From Phytophthora colocasiae (lineage: Eukaryota > Oomycota > Peronosporomycetes > Peronosporales > Peronosporaceae), in NCBI GenBank assembly GCA_018806915.1, contig JAGKQI010000086.1, positions 558,001 through 622,000 of the forward strand: DNA of 64,000 bases, written 5' to 3'. Positions 10,660-18,451 of the stretch are shown here, piece after piece. How positions within the stretch are numbered: the stretch's first letter is position 1; each line of letters begins with the position of its first letter. Both the position numbers and the translations under genes were made by a program. The notes beneath the pieces were generated by a model. It worked only from the letters and a program-made list of their open reading frames with translations, searched no databases and had not been told where the DNA came from.

Positions 10660-11288
10660 TATCTGTTGTTTTAGCACTGCCCACCTGTTCAGTACTCCTG
10701 ATCACTGATCACCTGTTGTTAGTACCGCAAACCTGTTGCGTTTCAACAGGTATTCAGCCCTGCTTTGCTGTTAATATGAATAGCTGTCGGTGACGAGCGA
10801 TCACCAGATATTGAAAGTTCCTTCCTAAGACTGGCCTTACTCAACTATGGAGGCGCTTAAGTCATATAGAAGCTCCTGTAAGGTTATATTGTATCAAGTC
10901 CATGTTCCTGATCTATGTTCTACCGACAGCACAAGAATCGAGGAAAATTTCTTAAGGATATGTCCACCACGGTGGATGCTTCAGCATCTTATCTACTCAA
11001 GAGCGTGAACTGCACGCTGTGAGCAAAACAAAAGCATCTATATTTTCCTTTTTACCCAGTGAGTGCGCGTGTGACCCGACCATGGAGAGTGGCGAAGCAG
11101 TCTCTCCCCAGTCTTCTCATTGCAGTAGTCCTCATGATGCGGGACCGCAATGGATTATCGTTTCAAGGCGGTAACCTATGAAATAGAATGCTAATGCATT
11201 TGGCAGGATAACAGGTTGGCGGTACTAACAACAGGTGGATAGGGGCCTGGAAGTACTTAACAGGTGGGTAGTGCTAGAACAACAGATA
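10660..11288. mobile_element. Non-autonomous TIR element (~630 bp)
   Basis: The ends are inverted repeats of about 75 bp: left TATCTGTTGTTTTAGCACTG from 10660, right its diverged reverse complement ending at 11288. Inside each arm the motif CACCTGTT followed by AGTAC recurs, like transposase-binding iterons. No transposase frame lies between the arms. The target duplication is unclear because both flanks are AT-rich (TTAT/TTAA). It separates the truncated and intact kinase copies. Confidence 0.6.
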
Positions 11289-11331
11289 TTAATTATTTTC
11301 CTGAACCTATCCGGCTAGTGGTGCCGCTGGT

Positions 11332-11338
11332 TCACTTT
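11332..11338 (+). promoter_or_regulatory. Possible initiator for the TKL kinase gene
   Basis: TCACTTT fits the oomycete Inr consensus YCAYTYY and lies about 31 bp upstream of the ATG at 11369. Confidence 0.3.
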
Positions 11339-11368
11339 TAAACTACCCCCTGAACCTGCAAGACCAAG

Positions 11369-12778
11369 ATGCCAACCATCACCTATACTAACACGGATAT
11401 CGCGCTTGCAATTACCGAGTCCATATCGCTGATCATGGGCTGTACAGGCCTCGCAGTGTTGGTCACGCTCGTGGAAGTTCTCGCTACTCCCGCTCTCTGC
11501 ATTCTCGCTGGGATCTCCGTGGTGATTTGTGTTGTTTGTCGGGTCTACGCCAGTGTTGCCAAGAGGAAATCAGCGGCGATTCTGGCAATTGTCGTACGTG
11601 TGCCCTTCTGCATTGGGGTCGGCATTCTCTCTATCCTAGAAATAACGCAAGAATCTCGCAACCACTGCCACAATGAGTGGTCATATTGCCTTGACTACGA
11701 CACGTGTATCATTGGTGGCAGTATCCTGGTCTTCGCTTTCAACATCATAGAGGTCGTCATTTCCTTCATTTTTTGGCGAAGGCGAGGAGTAGACGGTGAC
11801 TTCACTACCATTGATGACCTAGTCGATCCCGGCCAATGTACTATCAACCCGCCTACCAGTCCTCGTCCGTCCGTAGATCCCCCACGCAACCCTGTGAACC
11901 TCTGGGACGACGACGTTATCACAACAGCAAGAATTCCAAAGGACAAGATCGACATCGGTCCACTCCTCAGTCGTGGGGGATTTGGCGAGGTGTACAAAGG
12001 CACATACAACGGATTAACTGTCGCTGTCAAGAAGATGCTACCAGCACACCGTAAGAACGTCGCGCATGTCAACAACTTCCTCGCTGAAGTCAAGCTCCTG
12101 GCGTCACTCAAACACTCATGCATCGTCCAGTTCGTCGGCGTCGCATGGGACTCACTCAGTGACGTCTGTGCCGTGACGGAGTTCATGGATGCAGGAGATC
12201 TCAGGGGACTACTCACCGCCTACCACGACGAGAACCACCCCGTGGGTTTCGACAACGACAAAGTGACCATCGCTCTGCACGTCGCGCACGCATTGACGTA
12301 CCTCCACTCCCTCGAACCGGTGGTGATCCATCGCGACTTGAAGTCCAGGAACATCCTCCTGACGTCCGACCTGTCGGCTAAGCTGACGGACTTTGGCGTG
12401 TCCCGAGAGCGAGCAGACTGTACCATGACGGCGGGAGTGGGGACATCGCTGTGGATGGCGCCAGAGGTGCTCATGGGCGAGCGCTACGACGACAAGGCGG
12501 ACGTTTTCTCCTTCGGGGTGGTGTTGTCGGAGCTGGACCTGCAGGTGTTGCCGTATGCCCACGCCACGGAGAGTTCGGGTTCGGGTCGACGGATGCGAGA
12601 CTTGGCCGTCCTGCAGCGGATGGCCATGGGGAAGTTGCGCGTACAGTTTTCCCCCAACGCGACGGCGTCCATGGTGGAACTGGGACTGTCGTGTGTGTCG
12701 TTGAATCCTTCGGATCGACCGTCGGCGGCTGAAGTGCTGTATAAGTTGCAAGTGATCCAGAGAGAAATGGTGCTGTAA
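11369..12778 (+). CDS. Membrane-anchored TKL-type Ser/Thr protein kinase
   Basis: The protein has 469 aa in one exon. About four hydrophobic segments lie at residues 15-38, 41-60, 68-91 and 113-136, followed by a short linker and a cytoplasmic kinase domain from about residue 195. The glycine loop SRGGFGEVYKG is at 201-211. Catalytic residues are in place: VAVKK with Lys at 221, a C-helix Glu near 240, HRDLKSRN at 321-328, DFG at 341-343 and APE at 364-366. The pattern is typical of oomycete tyrosine-kinase-like kinases, which are expanded in Phytophthora. Upstream lies a TIR element, and an inverted C-terminal duplicate sits on its far side. The kinase should be active; its ligand or substrate is unknown. 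Confidence 0.88.
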   Translation: MPTITYTNTDIALAITESISLIMGCTGLAVLVTLVEVLATPALCILAGISVVICVVCRVYASVAKRKSAAILAIVVRVPFCIGVGILSILEITQESRNHCHNEWSYCLDYDTCIIGGSILVFAFNIIEVVISFIFWRRRGVDGDFTTIDDLVDPGQCTINPPTSPRPSVDPPRNPVNLWDDDVITTARIPKDKIDIGPLLSRGGFGEVYKGTYNGLTVAVKKMLPAHRKNVAHVNNFLAEVKLLASLKHSCIVQFVGVAWDSLSDVCAVTEFMDAGDLRGLLTAYHDENHPVGFDNDKVTIALHVAHALTYLHSLEPVVIHRDLKSRNILLTSDLSAKLTDFGVSRERADCTMTAGVGTSLWMAPEVLMGERYDDKADVFSFGVVLSELDLQVLPYAHATESSGSGRRMRDLAVLQRMAMGKLRVQFSPNATASMVELGLSCVSLNPSDRPSAAEVLYKLQVIQREMVL

Positions 12779-12834
12779 GTATAGAGTAGATATAGACAAC
12801 TTCAACAAGATGTTGCCCTCAGCTAAGTACGATT
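12393..12834. repeat. Right arm of kinase inverted duplication
   Basis: Covers the kinase 3' end and about 55 bp of flank. It pairs with 10209-10646 as an inverted repeat of about 440 bp, with 1.75 kb between the arms. The outer boundaries are at AATCGTACTTAGCTG. Confidence 0.8.
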
Positions 12835-12922
12835 TTAAATTTATGTTTTGTTTCATGCCAGTCATTTTTAGACAATATTTTTTTCTTGGTAGGAAGGAGT
12901 GTGTGTAAGTTTTAGGAAAAGA

Positions 12923-15505
12923 ATGGACCGCAACTTCCGCGGCGGCAGGGGAGGACGCAGCTTCGGACGTGGTGGACGTGGTGGACGAGGAAGAGGAGGA
13001 GGCAGGGGAAGGGGACGTGGCGGCGGTCGAGGCAACTTCCAGCGTCGTGAAGACCAGGGGTACGATCAGGGGTACGCCCCGCCACCTCAAGCGTACCCCC
13101 AGCAGCAGTTTGGACCACCGCAAACGTACCCCCAACAGCAATACCCTCCACAGCAACAGCAACAAGGGTACCCTCCACAATACGCACCACAGGACCAGTA
13201 TCAGTATCAGCCAAGACAGGGATATGGAGATGATGGTCGGTTCAATAATGGTAACCCTCCTCCGCCAATGGATAACAGGTATCAACAGCCAATGGACAAC
13301 TTTCAGCGGCCACAGTATCAGAATCAGCAGTTCCAGCAACCTCAGCCTCCCAATCAGCAGTGGCAACAGCCTCCAGCTCCTCAGCAATTCCAGCAGTTCC
13401 AGGATGAGAGTTCCAGGTTTCAGAATAATCCACCAATGCCACCGCCACAGCCCCCGACAGACTATGCTGAAGCTGCACGGACGAGACAACAGGCCTATGC
13501 TCCAGTTCCACCGGAAGATGATGCACCGGAGGCTTTTCAAGCTGCAAATGAAGTTCCGCAGCCGCAGGAACAGTGGCAGCAGCAACCTCCACTTCCTGCT
13601 GCACCGCAGGATCCACGAGGTGATTGGCAACAGCCTCCACCTCCGACTCAGCAATGGCAGCAACCACAGGAACAGCAATGGCAACAGCCTCCTCAGCAGC
13701 AGTGGCAACAGCCGCCACCTCAGGATCAACAGTGGCAGCAACCTCCTCCTCAGCAATTTAACGGCCAAGGATACGCGCAGGCACCGCCGCCAATGGACCA
13801 GCGTCACTTCCAGAGAGACCAGAACCCTCGGTTCCATGACCGCCGCAATGATCGTTTTGATAACCACACGTTCAAACCGAATCGAGCACCCCCGCCGTCG
13901 TACATCTGCCACAACTGCAACCAGCCAGGCCACTGGAAGCAACATTGTCCGCTTTTTGGGAATGACAAGGACGGCCACTCTCAACACGAAGGACAGCATC
14001 AGCAACGCTACGGACCTGGTGGACCTGTGGCTCCGGATCAACAGTGGGCTCCTGCTCCTGCGCCGCCATTGCCGGGAGCAAAACCACAGGATCCAAGGAG
14101 GAGTGGGGCATCTTTTGGCAACCTTCCCACAGATAACTCTGGCTTTGGAATGAATCCTTTGCCTAGTGGTCCGGCGCCTCCGCTTCCTCCGAACGCACAG
14201 CCTCCAATTCCGTACGACGGTGATGGATACCCTCAGCAACAGCAGCAGCAGCAACCCCATGCTGGACAACAAGTGTGGAAGTGTGAAACGTGTGTCAAGA
14301 GCTTCGTGATCGCCTCCCAGTACGAAGCGCACATGGGCACGCACGTCACTTGCTCGGACTGCGATTTCTCGGCTTCGAAGCGAGTCGTCACGGCTCACCA
14401 TCAGACAGCGCATGGACAATACGCTGGCCAAGGGCTGAAGGAAATCGACGTGGAAGGTCAGAAGTTTATGGTGCTCGTTGGCAACTCGGCGGAGGACATT
14501 GCAAAGTGGCGCGAAGAGCGGCGCAAGAGATGGCTAGCGATGTCTCGGCAGCCGAAGTCTGAAGCGACAGTAACAGAGACTGAGCCAGTGACTGGGAAGC
14601 GAAAGCTCTCGGTGTCTTCAGAAGATTTGGAGGAGGGGGAGATTGAGGAGGACGAGGAAGTAAAGGGTCAGATTGTGCTTCGGAATGCACTTGCGCCTCC
14701 TGAAGCAGGCGCTCCAGAGCCGCCAGCTAAGAAGCAGCGCAAGACAGCGCTGTGCAAGTGGTTCACGCGTGGCCACTGTCGGTTTGATGACGCGCATTGC
14801 AAGTACAGTCACGATCGTTCGGCTTTTGGATGCCGTGCGATGATGTTCAAGGGTTCGTGTGCGAAGGGCATGTATTGCCCGTTCTCTCATGATACAGCGG
14901 TGCTGTCTGGACAGCGTGAACGTTCGCAGAAGGCGTCGAAGGAGCGAGCTACAGAACAGCAGTGGCGTGGTGAGCAGAAGTCGCTCCTGCGCAAACTACT
15001 GTCAAAGGACGTGCGTGTTGAGCAGCGCAAGATGCTGCAGATTGTGCATTTTCTGGTCGAGAACGAGTTTTTGCGTTCGTCGGATGGTGAGAAGGTTGAT
15101 GTACATGCCAAGGAGAAGATTGAGGTGCTCAAAAGTGAAGATATTGTTCCAGTGGAAGCCAGTGAACCCATTCAATCGCAGTCGGAGGGCACAGAGTCCA
15201 ACGACGCTGTAATGGAGGAGGCTTCAGGTGAACATGTGAGCACGGATAGTGCTGTTTTTTCTGCCGCTGTGGATGAAAAGGCTTTGCCTAGTGTAGAGGC
15301 AATTGTGTGTGAGGAAGCCCAGGAGAAACCGAGCGAAGTCGTTGAATCTTCGCTCGATGGTGGTGAAATGAAGGCAGCAAAGGAAGAGGATGTATTGTCA
15401 AGTGAATCAGTGAACCCTGAAGCGGTTGCTGCTTCTGAGCCTTCAAAGGATGTGGAGGAGGTAGTTTTACCTGCTACCAACCAGGCTGAAACAAGCTACC
15501 AGTAG
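12923..15505 (+). CDS. NUFIP1-like multi-zinc-finger RNA-binding protein
   Basis: The protein has 860 aa from ATG 12923 (an upstream in-frame GTG is rejected). Order: RGG/GR-rich segment (3-35), long Gln/Pro-rich region (to about 320), CCHC knuckle CHNCNQPGHWKQHC near 327-345, C2H2-type pair CETC...HMGTH and CSDCDF...HQTAH from about 452, then the NUFIP1 signature GLKEIDVEGQKF...WREERRKRW at about 503-535. Two CCCH fingers follow: CKWFTRGHCRFDDAHCKYSH and CRAMMFKGSCAKGMYCPFSH, about 605-655. The tail is acidic and Ser/Glu-rich. NUFIP1/Rsa1 proteins assemble box C/D snoRNPs in the nucleus. The combination with CCHC and CCCH fingers suggests an RNA-binding version of that factor (inference). 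Confidence 0.75.
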   Translation: MDRNFRGGRGGRSFGRGGRGGRGRGGGRGRGRGGGRGNFQRREDQGYDQGYAPPPQAYPQQQFGPPQTYPQQQYPPQQQQQGYPPQYAPQDQYQYQPRQGYGDDGRFNNGNPPPPMDNRYQQPMDNFQRPQYQNQQFQQPQPPNQQWQQPPAPQQFQQFQDESSRFQNNPPMPPPQPPTDYAEAARTRQQAYAPVPPEDDAPEAFQAANEVPQPQEQWQQQPPLPAAPQDPRGDWQQPPPPTQQWQQPQEQQWQQPPQQQWQQPPPQDQQWQQPPPQQFNGQGYAQAPPPMDQRHFQRDQNPRFHDRRNDRFDNHTFKPNRAPPPSYICHNCNQPGHWKQHCPLFGNDKDGHSQHEGQHQQRYGPGGPVAPDQQWAPAPAPPLPGAKPQDPRRSGASFGNLPTDNSGFGMNPLPSGPAPPLPPNAQPPIPYDGDGYPQQQQQQQPHAGQQVWKCETCVKSFVIASQYEAHMGTHVTCSDCDFSASKRVVTAHHQTAHGQYAGQGLKEIDVEGQKFMVLVGNSAEDIAKWREERRKRWLAMSRQPKSEATVTETEPVTGKRKLSVSSEDLEEGEIEEDEEVKGQIVLRNALAPPEAGAPEPPAKKQRKTALCKWFTRGHCRFDDAHCKYSHDRSAFGCRAMMFKGSCAKGMYCPFSHDTAVLSGQRERSQKASKERATEQQWRGEQKSLLRKLLSKDVRVEQRKMLQIVHFLVENEFLRSSDGEKVDVHAKEKIEVLKSEDIVPVEASEPIQSQSEGTESNDAVMEEASGEHVSTDSAVFSAAVDEKALPSVEAIVCEEAQEKPSEVVESSLDGGEMKAAKEEDVLSSESVNPEAVAASEPSKDVEEVVLPATNQAETSYQ

Positions 15506-15656
15506 TGCAAGCGAAGCAAAAGCAGCTAGCTGAGAGACTCCAGCAGCTCAATTTTGCTTCGGTGACGTATTCACTCGGTTGAATTGAATAGATCTTGAGG
15601 TTAGGAGGAAAGAGACGATGTCCTATCGACTTCAGGGTGCTGAGTAGGAGCAGCTC

Positions 15657-16159
15657 CTACTCGAGCTTCTCGAGCTCTCGGATGCGATCGAGCATCTCTC
15701 TCTTGGAGGTTTCTTGCACTTCACCCCCCAGTATGTACTCGTCCAGCATGGAGTAGACCTTGTTGAAGTTGAAGACGATGTCGAGTTCGCAGACGTTGGC
15801 AAATTGCTGGTCCAACAGCTCCACGAACAGGTGGATGGTCTCAAGTCCCAGCAGCTCATTAGCGTTCAGATCCACCCCCAAAATGAAGAAGAGGCCAGCG
15901 TAGCGACGGTAGATGAGCTTGTAGTTGCGGAACTCGATGAAGTTGGTGTGTTTGGCGTCTCGAGCCACCACAAGGCGGTGAATTTCTGCCTCCAGACGTG
16001 CCTTCTCCTGGTCCTCGGGGGGCGGTACGTACCATTTGGACAACCGCGTCTTGCCCTGGCGGTTCTGCAGTAGGAAGAAGCGGATCTAACGTGGAATCTT
16101 CGTGAGGAAATGGCTGCAATAGTCAAGTATAAGACAAGGTGACACACATTATTTACCAT
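15657..16159 (-). CDS. AP2S1: AP-2 complex subunit sigma
   Basis: Two exons. Exon 1 holds only the ATG at 16159-16157, followed by GTAAAT. Exon 2 runs from 16085 (after TTAG) to stop TAG at 15657. The 143-aa product begins [20 protein letters not shown] and keeps the family signatures [23 protein letters not shown] and [14 protein letters not shown], with normal length (about 142). The sigma subunit is the small core of the AP-2 clathrin adaptor in endocytosis at the plasma membrane. It is convergent with the NUFIP1-like gene, with about 150 bp between stop codons. The one-codon first exon depends on splice sites read by eye. Confidence 0.92.
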
Positions 16160-16225
16160 TCGGTTGCAAACAGGAGATTCTCGGACAATGCGCATGAAGA
16201 GGCGGCGATCATATCGGGGGTTTCA

Positions 16226-16258
16226 GAAAATACCCCCCCCCCCCGCCCCCGCTCCCCG
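16226..16258 (+). repeat. C-rich tract
   Basis: A run of more than ten C followed by CGCCCCCGCTCCCC, in the spacer upstream of AP-2 sigma. It could form i-motif/G-quadruplex structures; nothing else is evident in 16160-16395. Confidence 0.5.
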
Positions 16259-16405
16259 GATGGTACAGATTAAGCAGAATTCTTTTAGTAACAGCTGAGC
16301 TTTCAAACAAGAAGAAGAAGGACGGGTGTTTTGATGATAAGGCAGAATCTGTTCAGAGGTTTTCACGTATACACACAAGAAGCTCATGGGCCGACCCAGC
16401 GATGA

Positions 16406-16806
16406 ACTCACTCGCTACATGTAAAATCCTATGGGGTGAACCCAGGCCTGGACGCCTTCATGACTGGAGGGGATATGTGCGAGAACGCTCACGTTGGATA
16501 AACGCCTAAGATCAAGGGCATTCGCGGTCACCGATCTGGTAAGTAAGGGAAGATTTTCGCGAGAACCAAGCGAATTATTTGACTGTGCTACCGCCAAGAT
16601 CAAGAACTGTGCGAACGAGCTACACTTCCAGACCTGCGCTTGCCTTAAGAAGCACTACGAGTCAACCCAGACCTGCGGATACTGTTCCAGACTCCACTTG
16701 AGGTTTGACGACTGCAATCTCGTGGCTATTCGTGACGTGAACGCTACATGCAACATCATAACTCGGGTTACAGCGAGCCCACGACAAAGAATAGCTAGAA
16801 ATAGTT
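16406..16806 (+). pseudogene. Decayed TnpB/Fanzor-like (OrfB) nuclease relic
   Basis: Two frames each carry a recognisable part. At about 16433-16498 the frame reads GVNPGLDAFMTGGD, resembling the RuvC-I block of TnpB/Fanzor proteins (consensus GxDPG) but with Asn for the catalytic Asp. At 16560-16760 another frame reads TCGYC, then 12 residues later DDC, then RDVNATCNI. This resembles the C-terminal zinc ribbon and RuvC-III Asp of the OrfB zinc-ribbon family, minus one cysteine. The middle of the protein is missing and stops intervene. The assignment rests on motif memory and needs a profile search. Even if right, the copy is dead. Confidence 0.45.
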
Positions 16807-16809
16807 AGC

Positions 16810-17535
16810 TTTGTTTGATCAACTGTAACGGTATCCTGATACCAGTACCAATTTTGAGATCGGTTTGCGCAGTAACTTGTCGGCAACTGGACCACAAGGT
16901 TCACGAGAACGCACCTTCGATGATTGCGCTGTTTCTTGACCCCTGTGGTGCCGGTGGTGTTCATACTTGAGGTTCATGTGCTTGTGTCGAAGGAGCGGTG
17001 GCAGGTGTTCAAAAACGATTCAAAAAATGAAGTTTCAAGATCGGTTGAGCGTGTGCTCAGCACCGTGCTGTGCTAGTAGTTAGCGGCAAACACGTTTCTG
17101 TATTGCGTTGGTTGATTGCGGGACACAGCGGGGTCTCATAATCTGCTCCGCGTTTGTTTACACAATGCCCGACTCACATAACGTGATTCGATCGGAGATT
17201 TTCTTATGACGAGAGGAATCGTTTACCTGGCACCATTATCAGAGAACTTGCATTCTCGAGCAATAATAAAAATGCAAGTGGGAAGTGTTTGCTAGGTTTC
17301 TTTTTAATGCTCGGCACGCACGAAAATGCAGCCGAACTCTGAAAAAATGATAATGCTCCGGACAAAACTGAAGCACATCTACACATTGGGTCTTGCAATG
17401 CAAGACTCTTGCATGGGATGTGACTGTACATGGAGTCGCTGTCCGTGACCAACCACGTCGTTCTTTGTCAATTCCGGCGGGTGGCCAGTAGAGTTCTCTC
17501 TCGCTCTCTTTCATCGGGGTTCATTCATCACCGAG
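16810..17535. other. Intergenic region, no gene seen
   Basis: I see no convincing gene between the TnpB-like relic and the effector promoter. Short frames on both strands have no recognisable features. The last ~100 bases probably belong to the upstream control region of the effector at 17586. Confidence 0.4.
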
Positions 17536-17543
17536 CTCATTCC
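17536..17543 (+). promoter_or_regulatory. Oomycete initiator for the RXLR gene
   Basis: CTCATTCC matches YCAYTYY and is followed by CTACTTTTGGCCG, which resembles the flanking promoter region of oomycete genes. It lies 43 bp before the ATG at 17586. Confidence 0.6.
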
Positions 17544-17585
17544 TACTTTTGGCCGCTTGAGTACACACTACACCAAAAGTCGAGA

Positions 17586-17924
17586 ATGACCTCCAGAATC
17601 TTCGCTATCTTCGTTCTACTCGCTGTTTCAGTGGTAGCAACGACTGTCAACGCGGAAGCAGCTCGACATCTCCGCGTGGAACCCTCCAGCGACCGCAACA
17701 AGCCGGTAGCGAGAAAGTTACAAAGAGTCTCGAGTAGCCTCGTCAAGAATTTTTGGAGAATCGTGAGGACCAACGTGGAGAACCAGCCGACAATCGACAA
17801 GGCCCTGGAGATGTACCGGAAACTGAGTCACGGCGGATATGTCAAGGTGCCAACCATTAATATACCGGCGAAGGCGGGCGAGGACATGTTGAAGCACAAT
17901 TTCCGCTTTTTAGATTTTCATTAA
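17586..17924 (+). CDS. RXLR-type secreted effector candidate
   Basis: The protein has 112 aa. I chose the ATG at 17586, not an upstream in-frame one at 17430, because it opens a clear signal peptide (residues 1-23, cleaved after VNA) and lies just after the initiator box. RHLR at residues 27-30 fits RXLR, unusually close to the cleavage site. No dEER motif follows. The mature part is basic, with a possible helix around SSLVKNFWRIVRTNVEN and a C-terminal FRFLDFH. RXLR proteins are translocated host-targeted effectors of oomycetes. The host target is unknown. Confidence is high for secretion and moderate for effector function. Confidence 0.75.
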   Translation: MTSRIFAIFVLLAVSVVATTVNAEAARHLRVEPSSDRNKPVARKLQRVSSSLVKNFWRIVRTNVENQPTIDKALEMYRKLSHGGYVKVPTINIPAKAGEDMLKHNFRFLDFH

Positions 17925-18451
17925 TACACTTTCCGATTCACATCGACATCAAACCCATTCTACTCTCACGACGGAAAAACTAAGGCCTTTTAGAGCCTGA
18001 GTGATTCGTGCACGTCTCATCTACAAGCGACTTGTTGAACCAGAACGGCAGCGAATCTCAATTTGTCCGACAAACTGCGATTCCGATCAAGTAGGGGTAT
18101 GAGTTGTTTACCTGTACGCAATATGTACATGTACAGAATCGCTTCCTGTAATTGTACGTATTGGATCCCATCATGGGATACCCTTGAGTAAATCTAGTCA
18201 TAGTCTATTCTACCATTTTGTCAATCTTCCGACGCGAATTCGACGGCGAAACTTATATGTGGAAGAAGTCATAAGCTTCACAGCGAAGTGCTCATACAAG
18301 ACCAGTATCGGTCTTGTACATTATTGTGCTCAGAAATATGATTGGTGGAAAACATGAAATTATTTCCACCAATCAGAAGTTGCCACTTACATTTCCGCCT
18401 TAAAAGATCGTCAGTCCGCAAAGCAGGGGAGGAAAAGCTCCAAGTGTTAAC
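17925..18451. other. Intergenic region, probable beta'-COP promoter
   Basis: No gene is seen. The only clear structure is a 12-bp inverted repeat at 18340-18351 and 18363-18374 that carries two divergent CCAAT boxes, about 80 bp upstream of the proposed beta'-COP start. Confidence 0.4.
18340..18374. promoter_or_regulatory. CCAAT-box inverted repeat
   Basis: GATTGGTGGAAA and TTTCCACCAATC form a perfect 12-bp inverted repeat with an 11-bp spacer. Each arm contains a CCAAT box. It may bind an NF-Y-type factor or form a hairpin. Confidence 0.35.

Noticed and set aside
12209..14431. 740-codon antisense ORF
   Set aside because: Lies opposite the kinase and the Gln/Pro-rich NUFIP1-like gene; Leu/Arg-rich composition mirrors the repetitive coding strand.
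17430..17585. Upstream in-frame ATG of the RXLR gene
   Set aside because: It would place the signal peptide inside the protein and start before the initiator box.
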